Positions 1-8,906 of a DNA stretch of 64,000 bases are shown here, one piece after another. The number at the start of each line of letters is the position of its first letter. The stretch's first letter is position 1. The notes beneath the pieces are model-generated. The model searched no databases. It was not told the DNA's origin and saw only the letters and a program-made list of their open reading frames with translations. The stretch is from Pseudopedobacter sp044361595. Lineage in GTDB: Bacteria > Bacteroidota > Bacteroidia > Sphingobacteriales > Sphingobacteriaceae. The position numbers were made by a program, and so were the translations under genes. The stretch is taken from NCBI GenBank assembly GCA_044361595.1, contig JBIKIN010000015.1, forward strand, positions 34,456 through 98,455. Reading direction: 5' to 3'.

Positions 1-179
1 AGCTGGTTTTTATAGTTTTCTGAAGCTAAAAGTTGAAACAACTTTTTTGGAGAATTACCACCAGAAAGTGCAAGAGTAAACTGATTATTTTCTGCAATAG
101 CTTTTTTGCCAATTGCTATAATACAATTAGCTAATGATTCAATAATTTCGCTAGGCGTTTCAAAAATGTTTACTTTCAT
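1..179 (-). CDS. pgl: 6-phosphogluconolactonase, N-terminal part (cut by window edge)
   Basis: Hydrolyses 6-phosphogluconolactone in the oxidative pentose phosphate pathway. Only the first 59 codons are inside the window. The translation shows the SugE/NagB-fold lactonase signature LALSGGNSPKKLF at about residues 36-48. The ATG (179-177) overlaps the TGA of zwf in an ATGA arrangement, so the two are very probably translationally coupled and in one operon. The rest of the gene lies beyond position 1. Identity rests on a short stretch plus the zwf neighbour, which together are convincing. Confidence 0.85.
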   Translation of the reverse strand, partial: MKVNIFETPSEIIESLANCIIAIGKKAIAENNQFTLALSGGNSPKKLFQLLASENYKNQ

Positions 180-1696
180 TTTTTATTTGTTTTTTTGATT
201 GGAAGTGTAAACCAGTGAAAACCATCTTTTGCTATTAATGCTTCGGCCGTTTCTGGCCCCCAGCTGTCGGCCGAGTAGTTAGGGAAACTTATACTTTTCT
301 TACTCTCCCAATTTTCTATCACAGGCATTAATATATCCCAAGCCGTTTCTACTTGGTCGCCACGCATAAATAGGGTTTGGTCGCCTTTCATGGCATCTAA
401 TAATAAAGTTTCGTAAGCTTCTGGGGTATCTTGCTCATAATTACCGTCGTAATTAAACACCATATCTACTGGGTTTAATGTCATGTCAACACCAGGTCTT
501 TTAGCTTGCACCTGTAAACGAATACTCATTTCTGGCTGTATGCTAATAATCAACCTATTTTGTTGCCAATTTTCTGAAGATTGATTTGGAAAAATTAAAT
601 GTGGGACATCTTTAAATTGAATGCTAATGATGGATGATTTTTGGTGCATTCTTTTACCAGTTCTAACATAGAAAGGTACATTTTGCCATCTCCAGTTATC
701 TAAAAAGAATTTAAAGGCGGCAAAAGTTTCGGTATTAGAATCTTCGGCAACACCTACTTCTTGACGGTAACCTTCTACTTTTTCGCCTTTTACCCATCCT
801 TCGCTATATTGACCTCTTACGGTATTAAACCTGATCTCATCTGCATCAAACTTTCGCATAGCTCTTAACACGTCTACCTTTCTATTGCGAATTTCTTCGG
901 CATCAAAATTAACAGGAGCCTCCATAGCCACTAAGCATAATACCTGTAAAATATGATTTTGCACCATATCTCTTAAAGCGCCAGAACCATCATAATAGCC
1001 ACCACGGTCCTCCACACCAATATCTTCGGTTACAGAAATTTGAACATGCTCTATGTAATTTCTATTCCAAATAGGTTCAAATAAAGCATTTGCAAATCTA
1101 AATGCAAGCATATTTTGTACGGTTTCTTTGCCTAAATAATGGTCTATTCGGTAAATCTGACTTTCGTCAAAAATAGAACGTAATAGATTATTTAAGGCTT
1201 TCGCCGATTCTAGATCTCTACCAAAAGGCTTTTCTATTACAATTCTAGTTTTATCTGTTCTATTTGTAAGCTTTACTTTAGCCAAGTTACTAGCTATGAT
1301 AGGAAAAAACTGGGGCGCTACCGCTAAATAATGAATCACAACTGGGCACTCGCCCCATTTTTTCTCGCAATCATTAATTAATGCACTCATTTTCTCGTAA
1401 TCTTTTTCATTATTTACATCGGTACGTAAATAAGTGATTCTACTAGAAAAATCGGCCCATTTTTCTTTATCAGCTTTACCACTTCTAGAAAATTTGTTAA
1501 CCCCTTTTAAAAGTTGTTCTACGAAGGTTTCATCGGTATAATCTGTTCGTCCTAAACCAACAATAGCAAATTCTTTTGGCATGTATTTCTCTAAGAATAG
1601 ATGAAATAGTGCAGGAATTAGCTTTCTTTCTGCTAAATCTCCGGTACCACCAAAAATCATAAATACTGTTGGTTGAGGTTTTAAAGTTGATTTCAT
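176..1696 (-). CDS. zwf: Glucose-6-phosphate 1-dehydrogenase
   Basis: Oxidises glucose 6-phosphate to 6-phosphogluconolactone with NAD(P)+, the first step of the oxidative pentose phosphate pathway, in the cytosol. The 506-residue length is usual for the family. The N-terminal Rossmann motif FGGTGDLAERKL (about 15-26) and the active-site signature RIDHYLGKE (about 183-191) are both present. The ATG start precedes the nucleotide-binding motif by only a few residues. It lies 118 bp downstream of the sugar kinase gene and overlaps pgl by 4 bp, so kinase, zwf and pgl probably form one operon turning glucose into 6-phosphogluconate. No gnd is seen in the window. Confidence 0.97.
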   Translation of the reverse strand: MKSTLKPQPTVFMIFGGTGDLAERKLIPALFHLFLEKYMPKEFAIVGLGRTDYTDETFVEQLLKGVNKFSRSGKADKEKWADFSSRITYLRTDVNNEKDYEKMSALINDCEKKWGECPVVIHYLAVAPQFFPIIASNLAKVKLTNRTDKTRIVIEKPFGRDLESAKALNNLLRSIFDESQIYRIDHYLGKETVQNMLAFRFANALFEPIWNRNYIEHVQISVTEDIGVEDRGGYYDGSGALRDMVQNHILQVLCLVAMEAPVNFDAEEIRNRKVDVLRAMRKFDADEIRFNTVRGQYSEGWVKGEKVEGYRQEVGVAEDSNTETFAAFKFFLDNWRWQNVPFYVRTGKRMHQKSSIISIQFKDVPHLIFPNQSSENWQQNRLIISIQPEMSIRLQVQAKRPGVDMTLNPVDMVFNYDGNYEQDTPEAYETLLLDAMKGDQTLFMRGDQVETAWDILMPVIENWESKKSISFPNYSADSWGPETAEALIAKDGFHWFTLPIKKTNKK

Positions 1697-1814
1697 TTTT
1701 TGCTTTTATAGCTCTGTTTAGAGATTCTTTTTGCTGTTGCAATAATAATACATCAAAAGTTGATTACCATATTTTTTATACTAAATGACAGTAATTTGTT
1801 TGCTTTCTTTTGAT

Positions 1815-2555
1815 TTACGGATTTACTGTTTTGACGCAATAGCCATCAGCCTCTTTCCATAAATCTAAACCACCTTTTATGCCATCTCTATTGCCAATTT
1901 TTCTAATATTATCGTCTAATTTAAAATCAATTTTTTTTGTGTTGCCTCCGCTTAAATACAATGTATCGTAATTAATTACATTTTTAAATGTTTTTAATAC
2001 ATCTTTAATTTTTAAATTCCATTTTGCTAAGCCGTCTTTTTGTAAAGATGCGTTTCCAATATATGCATCATAATCTTTTCCTTTTCTAACGGGTAAATGT
2101 GCTAATTCTAAATGTGGTAATAATTTACCATCCATAAAAAGTGCGGTTCCAAAACCAGTACCTAGAGTAATTACCATTTCTAATCCATTACCTTCAATTA
2201 CTCCTAAGCCTTGTAAATCGGCATCATTAACTAACCTAACAGGTTTGTTAAAAGCTTGCGCAATAGATTTAGCCAAATCATTATTTTTAAAAGCTTTGTT
2301 ATTTAGATTGGGAGCTGTTTTTATAATTCCATTTTTAATATAGCCAGGAAAGCCTACAGATATTTTATCAAATGAGGGGAAACTTTTTGTGAGTTCTTTA
2401 ATTGTTTCTAAAACTGTTTCTGGTGTTGCATTTGTAGGGGTAGATAGTTTTTGATATTCAATCATCATCTTACTATTTTGATTTAAAACCGTTGCTTTAA
2501 TATGAGACCCACCTATATCAATTGTTAAAACATTTATCTGTTGTTTTGTTTCCAT
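1815..2555 (-). CDS. ppgK: ROK-family sugar kinase, polyphosphate-glucokinase-like
   Basis: Probably phosphorylates glucose using ATP and/or polyphosphate. The protein opens with the phosphate-binding motif TIDIGGSHIKATVL, followed by VGFPGYIKNG, the catalytic-Asp segment LVNDADLQGLG and a second phosphate motif TLGTGFGTALF. The order and the later GKLLPHLELAHL segment resemble strictly or partly polyphosphate-dependent glucokinases more than CXCGC-type ROK repressors or NagK; no zinc-binding Cys cluster is seen. I start at the ATG at 2555 (246 aa); a TTG at 2585 would add ten residues before the fold begins. Placement just upstream of zwf-pgl supports a glucose-feeding role. Phosphoryl donor is inference. 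Confidence 0.8.
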   Translation of the reverse strand: METKQQINVLTIDIGGSHIKATVLNQNSKMMIEYQKLSTPTNATPETVLETIKELTKSFPSFDKISVGFPGYIKNGIIKTAPNLNNKAFKNNDLAKSIAQAFNKPVRLVNDADLQGLGVIEGNGLEMVITLGTGFGTALFMDGKLLPHLELAHLPVRKGKDYDAYIGNASLQKDGLAKWNLKIKDVLKTFKNVINYDTLYLSGGNTKKIDFKLDDNIRKIGNRDGIKGGLDLWKEADGYCVKTVNP

Positions 2556-2693
2556 TTGGTTCTTTTTATTTGATTGAATTGTCAAAATCGTTATAAAACT
2601 AATCTACAAATTATAGATTATATAAAAGGGTATAAATTGTTTTTTAATTTTTAAGAAGTAATGATGAGCTTGTTTTTCAGTAATTAAAAGCAT

Positions 2694-2732
2694 AAAAAAA
2701 GCGATTAGTTATTTGCTAATCGCTTTTCTTTT
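2694..2732 (-). terminator. Intrinsic terminator after metK
   Basis: Perfect 8-bp stem GCGATTAG/CTAATCGC with a 7-nt loop, with a T-run on the minus strand; A/T runs on both sides make it potentially bidirectional. It lies 17 bp past the metK stop codon. Confidence 0.8.
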
Positions 2733-2748
2733 TTTTAAAAGATGTAAA

Positions 2749-4002
2749 TTAAATTCCAAACTCGGTTTTTACCTTTTCTACAAAATCTAGTTTTTCCCAA
2801 GTAAATAATTCTACTTCTACTACTTTTTCTTCTCCGTTTGCTCCAAAGAAGGTTTTCTTTACCGTCTCGTTAGTTCTTCCCATGTGGCCGTAAGCAGCAG
2901 TTTCTGAGTAGATTGGATTTCTTAATTTTAAACGTTGCTCTATAAAATAAGGACGCATATCAAATATTTTAGAAACCTTTTTAGCAATCTCACCATCGGT
3001 TAAATTTACTTTTGCAGTTCCTTTTGTGTCAACAAAAATACCACAAGGCTCGGCTACACCAATAGCATAAGAAACTTGTACTAAAACCTCGTCAGCTACA
3101 CCAGCAGCAACTAAGTTTTTTGCAATATGACGAGTAGCGTAAGCAGCAGAACGATCAACTTTTGAAGGATCTTTGCCCGAAAAAGCACCACCACCATGTG
3201 CGCCTTTTCCGCCGTAAGTGTCAACTATTATTTTTCTACCTGTTAAACCAGTATCGCCATGCGGTCCGCCAATAACAAATTTTCCTGTTGGGTTAATATG
3301 GTAAGTTATTTGATCATTAAATAAGCTTTGTAACTCTGGTTTGATTGCAGCTTTAACTCTTGGAATTAAAATTGAAATGATATCGCTCTTAATTTTAGCA
3401 AGCATTTTTGCTTCTTCGTCAAAATCATCATGTTGAGTAGAAATCACAATACTATCTATTCTTATTGGCTGGTGATTATCGTTATATTCTATAGTCACCT
3501 GAGATTTAGCATCTGGTCTTAAATATCCAATTTCTTTATTCTCTCTACGTAAAGCAGCTAATTCTATTAATAGTTTATGCGCTAAATCTAAAGCTAAAGG
3601 CATATAATTATCTGTCTCGTTAGATGCGTAACCAAACATCATACCTTGGTCACCAGCACCTTGATCTTCTGGGTTAGAACGGTCTACACCTTGATTAATA
3701 TCAGCAGATTGATCGTGAATAGCTGATAAAATACCACAAGAGTTAGCTTCAAACATGTATTCAGATTTGGTGTACCCAATTTTTCTAATTACATCTCTCG
3801 CAATTTTTTGTACGTCTAAATAAGTTTTGGATTTTACTTCACCAGCTAATACCACTTGGCCAGTAGTTACTAAAGTTTCGCAAGCTACTTTAGAGTCTTT
3901 ATCAAAAGCTAAAAAGTTATCAATTAAAGCATCTGAAATTTGATCTGCAACTTTATCAGGATGCCCTTCTGATACAGATTCTGAGGTAAATAAATAAGAC
4001 AT
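2749..4002 (-). CDS. metK: S-adenosylmethionine synthase
   Basis: Makes SAM from methionine and ATP in the cytosol. The 417-residue protein carries the N-terminal signature SVSEGHPDKVADQISDA (about 8-24), the hexapeptide GAGDQG (about 115-120), and the P-loop-like GGGAFSGKDPSKVDRSAAY region (about 270-288). Length is a little above the E. coli enzyme, as usual in Bacteroidota. The gene is monocistronic, bounded by a terminator downstream and by a SAM-II-like riboswitch upstream, so it is probably repressed by its own product. Start ATG follows directly from the first conserved block. Confidence 0.98.
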   Translation of the reverse strand: MSYLFTSESVSEGHPDKVADQISDALIDNFLAFDKDSKVACETLVTTGQVVLAGEVKSKTYLDVQKIARDVIRKIGYTKSEYMFEANSCGILSAIHDQSADINQGVDRSNPEDQGAGDQGMMFGYASNETDNYMPLALDLAHKLLIELAALRRENKEIGYLRPDAKSQVTIEYNDNHQPIRIDSIVISTQHDDFDEEAKMLAKIKSDIISILIPRVKAAIKPELQSLFNDQITYHINPTGKFVIGGPHGDTGLTGRKIIVDTYGGKGAHGGGAFSGKDPSKVDRSAAYATRHIAKNLVAAGVADEVLVQVSYAIGVAEPCGIFVDTKGTAKVNLTDGEIAKKVSKIFDMRPYFIEQRLKLRNPIYSETAAYGHMGRTNETVKKTFFGANGEEKVVEVELFTWEKLDFVEKVKTEFGI

Positions 4003-4065
4003 ATTTTACTAATTAAATTTTTAACATTTAAGAAAAGATATGATTGCAAATAGGAGGGCTTAACA

Positions 4066-4121
4066 CAAAATGGTTTAGCAATTTTTTAACGTGGTTGCAA
4101 TCAAATCAAATCAATCCACTA
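4066..4121 (-). promoter_or_regulatory. SAM-II-type riboswitch aptamer upstream of metK
   Basis: On the minus strand a GTGG/CCAC stem (4119-4116 with 4094-4091) closes a loop holding TGATTTGATTTGATTGCAA, followed at once by GTTAAAAAATTGCTAAACC. This is the order known for SAM-II (metA-motif) aptamers: stem, TGATTT...TTGCAA loop, closing stem, then the ..TAAA..GCTAAA.. strand that completes the H-type pseudoknot. A GATTGCAA segment in the loop (4102-4095) is perfectly complementary to TTGCAATC downstream (4049-4042), a plausible competing helix of the expression platform. I matched it by eye to remembered SAM-II sequences; a covariance model was not run. Confidence 0.75.
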
Positions 4122-4131
4122 AATAACAAAG

Positions 4132-4139
4132 CAAAGGTA
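4132..4139 (-). promoter_or_regulatory. metK promoter -7 element
   Basis: TACCTTTG on the minus strand matches the Bacteroidota -7 consensus TAnnTTTG exactly. The start of transcription would fall near 4125, immediately before the SAM-II aptamer. No clear -33 TTTG was found at the expected spacing. Confidence 0.6.
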
Positions 4140-4199
4140 TAACAATTTTTATTTTAAAGAAAAAATAGAATTACTTTGCGCAAAATTAAAATTAGTCTT

Positions 4200-5072
4200 T
4201 TGAAAAAGAAGATACTTTTTATCATAAACCCAATATCTGGAGGATTAAATAAAACTATTTTCCCTTCTCTAATAGGTAAACATCTAGACCTTAATATTTT
4301 TGATGCTCAAATAATATATTCAGAATATCACGGGCATGCCCAAGAATTAGCATCAGAGGCACTAATCAATAATTATGATATTGTTGTTGCAGTAGGAGGC
4401 GATGGCACTATTAATGAGGTGGCTTCTGCTTTAGAATCATCGGGCAAAATAATGGGAATAATCCCTTGTGGGTCTGGTAATGGTTTAGCCCGAACGCTAA
4501 AAATACCTCTTAAAAATATTTTGGCAATTAAAAGATTAAATAACCTTAACACTACAAAAATAGATGTTGGTTTTATTAACGAGAGAAAGTTTTTTAATAT
4601 GGCCGGTATGGGTTTTGATGCACACATTAGCGCTTTGTTTGCTCGAAGTCAAAAAAGAGGGTTTTCTGGATATTTTAAATCTACTATTAAAGAAATAAAG
4701 AGCTATAAGCCTCAGGATTATGTTATTGAAATAGATGGTAAATTTAAGAATGAAAAGGCTTTTATGGTAAGCATTGCCAATTCTTCTCAATATGGGAATA
4801 ATGCACATGTTTCGCCCTTAGCAACAATTAACGATGGTAAATTAGATTTGTGTATAATTAAGCCATTTCCAATTTATAGTTTCCCTAAATTAGTTTATAG
4901 AATGTTTTCTAAAACAAGCAATTTATCAAGGTTTGTTGAAATTATTCAAGGGAATCATTTTAAAATAAAAAGAGTAGCCCCTGGGCCAGTTCATTTAGAT
5001 GGCGAACCAACTCAAATGGATGAAAATTTGAGTGTAACTATAAAACATCTGGCACTAGAGCTCGTTATTTAG
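4200..5072 (+). CDS. YegS/diacylglycerol kinase-family lipid kinase
   Basis: Probably phosphorylates a lipid such as diacylglycerol or a sphingoid base at the inner membrane face. Visible DAGK catalytic-domain motifs are IINPISGG near the N-terminus, the nucleotide motif VGGDGTINEVA (about residues 69-79) and GIIPCGSGNGLAR a little later; the C-terminal DGE motif appears as LDGEPT. Length, about 290 aa, fits the YegS family. Only TTG starts are available: TTG at 4200 (MKKKILFIINP) or 4176. I prefer 4200 because the -7-like TTACTTTG at 4171-4178 would overlap the earlier start. The substrate cannot be told from sequence. Confidence 0.8.
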   Translation: MKKKILFIINPISGGLNKTIFPSLIGKHLDLNIFDAQIIYSEYHGHAQELASEALINNYDIVVAVGGDGTINEVASALESSGKIMGIIPCGSGNGLARTLKIPLKNILAIKRLNNLNTTKIDVGFINERKFFNMAGMGFDAHISALFARSQKRGFSGYFKSTIKEIKSYKPQDYVIEIDGKFKNEKAFMVSIANSSQYGNNAHVSPLATINDGKLDLCIIKPFPIYSFPKLVYRMFSKTSNLSRFVEIIQGNHFKIKRVAPGPVHLDGEPTQMDENLSVTIKHLALELVI

Positions 5073-5101
5073 TAGTTTCAAAAATTATAAACCTTGCGTA
5101 G

Positions 5102-6550
5102 TTGAACTTAATTAAGCACATATTTATAGGTTGTTCAGTATTTTTTTTAATACTTTTTCCTGCTATTGGTACATCCCAAATTAAGATTGAGTTTATCAAT
5201 GTGGAAGAATGGATTAAAAATAATTTTGTAGGACAAGGGGTTGTAATTGATAACATAAACGTAAAATTAGCAGGAAAAGAAGCTGTTGGTGTTTTTTCCA
5301 ATAAAGGGGTTTTAAAAATTAAAGAAGGTTTGGTTATTTCTACAGGTGATATTAGAACAATTGCTGGTGTAAATAATAAATATAACCAGAGTACTAAATT
5401 TAATAACACAGGTAAACCTAATTATGATAATGATTTAGCCAAGATTGTAAAAAGAAATCTTTACGACATTAGTTACATTGAGTTTGACTTTGTTCCTTTT
5501 AATAATAGCATAGAATTTAATTACCAATTTGGTTCAGACGAATATCCAGAATATGTAGGGTCTGCCTTTAATGATATTTTTGCATTTTTTATTTCTGACA
5601 GTTTAGAAACAAAAAACATTGCATTAGTTCCTAATAAAAATGTCCCGGTTAGTGTAAACACAATCAATAATTTAACAGATTCTACACATTATATAAATAA
5701 TAACGTTTTTGAAATAACATCAAGATATGCTTACAAGCCAAAAAATGTTTACGGTGGAAGTTCTAACTTTAATGAAAAAACTAGAATTGGCAAAATTTTA
5801 TTAGGTATTAAAAATGTTTTTGTTCGCAAAAAGGAAAGTAACATCATTGAGCCCCCATTAATTAAGGAAAGCGAGTTTTTAATCAGCTTAGCTGATAAAA
5901 ATTTATATCAAAATCTTCAATTTGATGGTATTACCAAAAAACTAGTTGCCCAAACCTACGTAGAGCCTTATAAAAAATATCATTTAAAAATTATTATTGC
6001 AGATGTTGCTGATAATGTATATGATTCTGCTGTTTTCTTAGAGAAAGGCAGCTTTTTCACAAAAAAAGATAGGCAACAGCCTAATTTTAAAGATTATTTA
6101 GACTTATCAGATCAGTTAGATACAGATAAAATACTAAATAGAGACTCAAAAAAGCCATTAAATAATTCTGTAAAAGAAGTTGTAGGCAAAAGTTTAATAA
6201 ATGCCAATACTATTAATTTACCAATTATTTACTTCGATTTTGATAGTTATAAAATCAAGGAATCTGAGATGGAGAAGATTTCAGAGTTTGTAAAGGCATA
6301 TCAAAACATGAGTAAAGATTACGATTTCATTTTAGAAGGGCACACAGATGTAAAAGGTAATCTTGATTACAATTACGAACTTTCAGAAAAAAGGAATTTG
6401 GCGGTATTAAAAGTTATTCAGTCTAATTTTAAAGAAACAGTTAATTTTTCTTTAAAAAGCAACTCATATTTAGTTCCAAAAGAAACAAATAAAACAGATT
6501 TAGGAAGAGCTTCAAATAGAAGGGTAGAGCTTAAAATAATCAAGAAATAG
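5102..6550 (+). CDS. Secreted choice-of-anchor-L protein with C-terminal OmpA domain
   Basis: Likely a periplasmic or outer-membrane-attached, peptidoglycan-binding protein. A Sec signal peptide (about 1-25, hydrophobic core FIGCSVFFLILFPAIG) is followed by a region typical of the Bacteroidota choice-of-anchor L family: VISTGD, then FVPFNNSIEFNYQFGSDEYPEY and FNDIFAFFIS. The last 110 residues are an OmpA-like domain (IIYFDFDSYKIKESE, LEGHTDVKGN, SNRRVELKI) that normally binds diaminopimelate in peptidoglycan. Start is a TTG at 5102, 29 bp after the kinase. Pairing an anchor-L domain with OmpA is seen in gliding/T9SS-rich phyla, but the function here is unknown. Confidence 0.75.
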   Translation: MNLIKHIFIGCSVFFLILFPAIGTSQIKIEFINVEEWIKNNFVGQGVVIDNINVKLAGKEAVGVFSNKGVLKIKEGLVISTGDIRTIAGVNNKYNQSTKFNNTGKPNYDNDLAKIVKRNLYDISYIEFDFVPFNNSIEFNYQFGSDEYPEYVGSAFNDIFAFFISDSLETKNIALVPNKNVPVSVNTINNLTDSTHYINNNVFEITSRYAYKPKNVYGGSSNFNEKTRIGKILLGIKNVFVRKKESNIIEPPLIKESEFLISLADKNLYQNLQFDGITKKLVAQTYVEPYKKYHLKIIIADVADNVYDSAVFLEKGSFFTKKDRQQPNFKDYLDLSDQLDTDKILNRDSKKPLNNSVKEVVGKSLINANTINLPIIYFDFDSYKIKESEMEKISEFVKAYQNMSKDYDFILEGHTDVKGNLDYNYELSEKRNLAVLKVIQSNFKETVNFSLKSNSYLVPKETNKTDLGRASNRRVELKIIKK

Positions 6551-6556
6551 AATAGA

Positions 6557-6904
6557 ATGGCAAAAAAATTAAACAGTTTTGATGGTCTTGTATTTTCTAC
6601 AAATCCAGATCAAGAATTAAATTATTTGGATAATACTGAAGAAACGGAAACGCTTGCTAATAATAAACAGAATTTAAGAATAGAGTTAGATAGGAAGCAA
6701 AGACGTGGGAAAGAAGTCACTTTAGTATCTGGATTTATTGGAAAAGATGAAGATTTAAAGGAGCTTGGAAAAAAAATTAAGACCAAATGCGGGGTAGGGG
6801 GAACTATTAAAAATGGAGAAATTTTAATACAAGGCGATTTTAGACAAAAAATAGTTGATTTATTATTAGTCGAAGAATACAGAGCTAAAAAAATTAACTT
6901 CTAA
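6557..6904 (+). CDS. SUI1/YciH-family translation factor
   Basis: A 115-residue homologue of eukaryotic eIF1 and E. coli YciH, thought to influence start-codon selection on the ribosome. The C-terminal SUI1 core is clear: RRGKEVTLVSGFIG, then KKIKTKCGVGGTIKNGEILIQGDF and a final Leu-rich helix. The first 45 residues are acidic and low in complexity. It starts 6 bp after the OmpA-protein stop, so the two are probably co-transcribed even though no functional link is obvious. Function is known only in outline for bacterial members. Confidence 0.88.
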   Translation: MAKKLNSFDGLVFSTNPDQELNYLDNTEETETLANNKQNLRIELDRKQRRGKEVTLVSGFIGKDEDLKELGKKIKTKCGVGGTIKNGEILIQGDFRQKIVDLLLVEEYRAKKINF

Positions 6905-7021
6905 AAACACACTAAGCATTTTAATAGATTAAATTGATAATGAGCCAATTAACCTTAGTGTATTGATTACAATTAGCTGATTTTTAACTTGTTAAATAAT
7001 GGAATTATTAATAATTGTGTT

Positions 7022-7029
7022 TACTTTTG
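7022..7029 (+). promoter_or_regulatory. pckA promoter -7 element
   Basis: TACTTTTG is an exact TAnnTTTG match, 20 bp before the pckA ATG, implying a very short leader. A -33 TTTG at standard spacing was not found. Confidence 0.5.
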
Positions 7030-7049
7030 TGTAACCAATTATTAAAAAT

Positions 7050-8636
7050 ATGCCGCCTAGTATTACACAAAGTAAATATTTTGATGTTAGCCATTTTGAT
7101 AAGAATTTAGTTATACATCACCAATTATCAGTTCCTCAGCTGATAGAAAAAGCATTAGAAAATAATGAAGGAACCCTGACCAATGCAGGATCTTTAGCAA
7201 TAGATACGGGCGAATTTACTGGTAGATCTCCAAAAGACAGATTTATTGTAGAAGATGCTATTACAAAGGATAAAGTTTGGTGGGGTGATATTAATATTCC
7301 ATTTGATGAAGGTAAGTTTGATCAATTGCTTCAAAAAGTTGTTACTCATCTTAATAAAAAAAATCAGATTTATCATAGAGACGCTTTTGCTTGCGCCGAT
7401 ATTAATTATCAAATAGGAATATCTGTTTTTACCGAATATGCATTTCAAAATCTTTTTGCAAATAATTTATTTATTAAGGAGGGAAATTTAAACCAATCTA
7501 CCTTAGAAGATTGGACTATAATTGCTGCCTCAAGTTTTAAAGCTAACCCATTGATAGACGGAACCAGGCAAGCAAACTTTTCCATAATTAATTTTTCTAA
7601 ACGCATTATTTTAATTGGTGGAACAGCCTATACGGGGGAAATTAAAAAGGGAATTTTTTCTGTTTTGAATTTCTTATTACCTCAAAAAGGTGTCTTAAGC
7701 ATGCATTGTTCGGCTAATAGCGGTTCAAATGGCGAAACAGCAATATTTTTTGGATTATCTGGAACTGGAAAAACAACACTATCTGCCGATGTCCATAGAC
7801 AATTAATTGGTGACGACGAACACGGTTGGTCTGAAAACGGAATATTTAATTTAGAAGGAGGCTGTTATGCAAAGTGTGTAAACTTAACTTATGAAAAAGA
7901 ACCAGAAATTTTTGAAGCGATTAAATTTGGTTCTTTAATAGAAAATACAAACTACTTTGAAGGAACTAGAGAAGTTGATTATTCTGATATCAGTAAAACA
8001 GAGAATACAAGAGTAGCATATCCTTTATCATACATAAAAAATGTAAAAGCAGAGAGTAAGGGCTTAACGCCTAAAAATGTGTTTTTTTTAACCGCCGACG
8101 CCTTTGGCGTTTTACCGCCAATTTCTAAACTTACAACAAAACAGGCCATGTTTTATTTTATAAATGGTTACACTGCAAAAGTTGCAGGTACAGAGGCGGG
8201 TGTTATTGAGCCACAAGCAACTTTTTCTGCTTGTTTTGGTAAGGCATTTTTGCCTTTGCATCCAACTATTTATGCACAAATGTTAGAAACAAAACTTAAT
8301 AAAGGTGATGTAAATGTATGGCTTGTTAATACGGGATGGATTGGAGGAGCCTATGGAGTTGGCGAGAGGATAAAACTAAAACACACTAGAAATTTGATAA
8401 ATGCAGTATTAGATGGTCAGTTATTGGGGCAAGATTTTGTATCAGATGACGTTTTTAATTTATTAATTCCAAAAAATTGTCCGCAAGTGCCATCAGAAAT
8501 ATTAAATCCTATAAATAATTGGGCTAATAAAACTGATTATCAGACTAAAGCAAAACAGTTATTGAACGGTTTGGAGGCTAATTTTTTACAATATCAGACA
8601 GATTTTGATAAAAAAATGAATCCCGAATTAGTATAA
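7050..8636 (+). CDS. pckA: Phosphoenolpyruvate carboxykinase (ATP)
   Basis: Interconverts oxaloacetate and phosphoenolpyruvate with ATP/ADP at the entry to gluconeogenesis. The 528-aa product has the N-terminal TGEFTGRSPKDRF substrate motif (about 51-63), the Walker-type kinase-1a loop GLSGTGKTTLSAD (about 235-247), the metal site GDDEHGW and the later lid region SACFGKAFLPLHP. It is of the ATP type rather than the GTP type because of the GLSGTGKTT loop and the ~530-aa length. It has its own promoter and a strong terminator, so it is probably transcribed alone. Confidence 0.97.
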   Translation: MPPSITQSKYFDVSHFDKNLVIHHQLSVPQLIEKALENNEGTLTNAGSLAIDTGEFTGRSPKDRFIVEDAITKDKVWWGDINIPFDEGKFDQLLQKVVTHLNKKNQIYHRDAFACADINYQIGISVFTEYAFQNLFANNLFIKEGNLNQSTLEDWTIIAASSFKANPLIDGTRQANFSIINFSKRIILIGGTAYTGEIKKGIFSVLNFLLPQKGVLSMHCSANSGSNGETAIFFGLSGTGKTTLSADVHRQLIGDDEHGWSENGIFNLEGGCYAKCVNLTYEKEPEIFEAIKFGSLIENTNYFEGTREVDYSDISKTENTRVAYPLSYIKNVKAESKGLTPKNVFFLTADAFGVLPPISKLTTKQAMFYFINGYTAKVAGTEAGVIEPQATFSACFGKAFLPLHPTIYAQMLETKLNKGDVNVWLVNTGWIGGAYGVGERIKLKHTRNLINAVLDGQLLGQDFVSDDVFNLLIPKNCPQVPSEILNPINNWANKTDYQTKAKQLLNGLEANFLQYQTDFDKKMNPELV

Positions 8637-8705
8637 TTTTGTTTAAACACCTAAAAATTTACAATTCAAATTTGTTTTTAAGAACTAATTTGTTTTGTAT
8701 TGCAT

Positions 8706-8738
8706 AAGATTGTCTTGGGAAAGACAATCTTTTTTATT
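8706..8738 (+). terminator. Intrinsic terminator after pckA
   Basis: Perfect stem AAGATTGTCTT/AAGACAATCTT with a short GGGA-like loop followed by a T-run, 70 bp past the pckA stop. Confidence 0.85.
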
Positions 8739-8808
8739 TTATGCGTTTATTGCTAGTCTAAAAGAAATTTAATCCTTAAAATTCATTTTAAATGAAATTT
8801 ATAAAAAA

Positions 8809-8838
8809 TTTGTTTTTAAAGTATAAATCATAAATTTG
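8809..8838 (+). promoter_or_regulatory. Promoter of the exbB-tonB operon
   Basis: TTTG (8809-8812), an 18-bp spacer and TAAATTTG (8831-8838) fit the Bacteroidota -33/-7 promoter consensus. It gives a leader of about 60 nt before the exbB-like ATG at 8907. Confidence 0.7.
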
Positions 8839-8906
8839 TTATTCGCATTAAACTAAATATAATAATAAACACTTTAATTAATTCAAAAACTAAAAACTAA
8901 AAAAAA

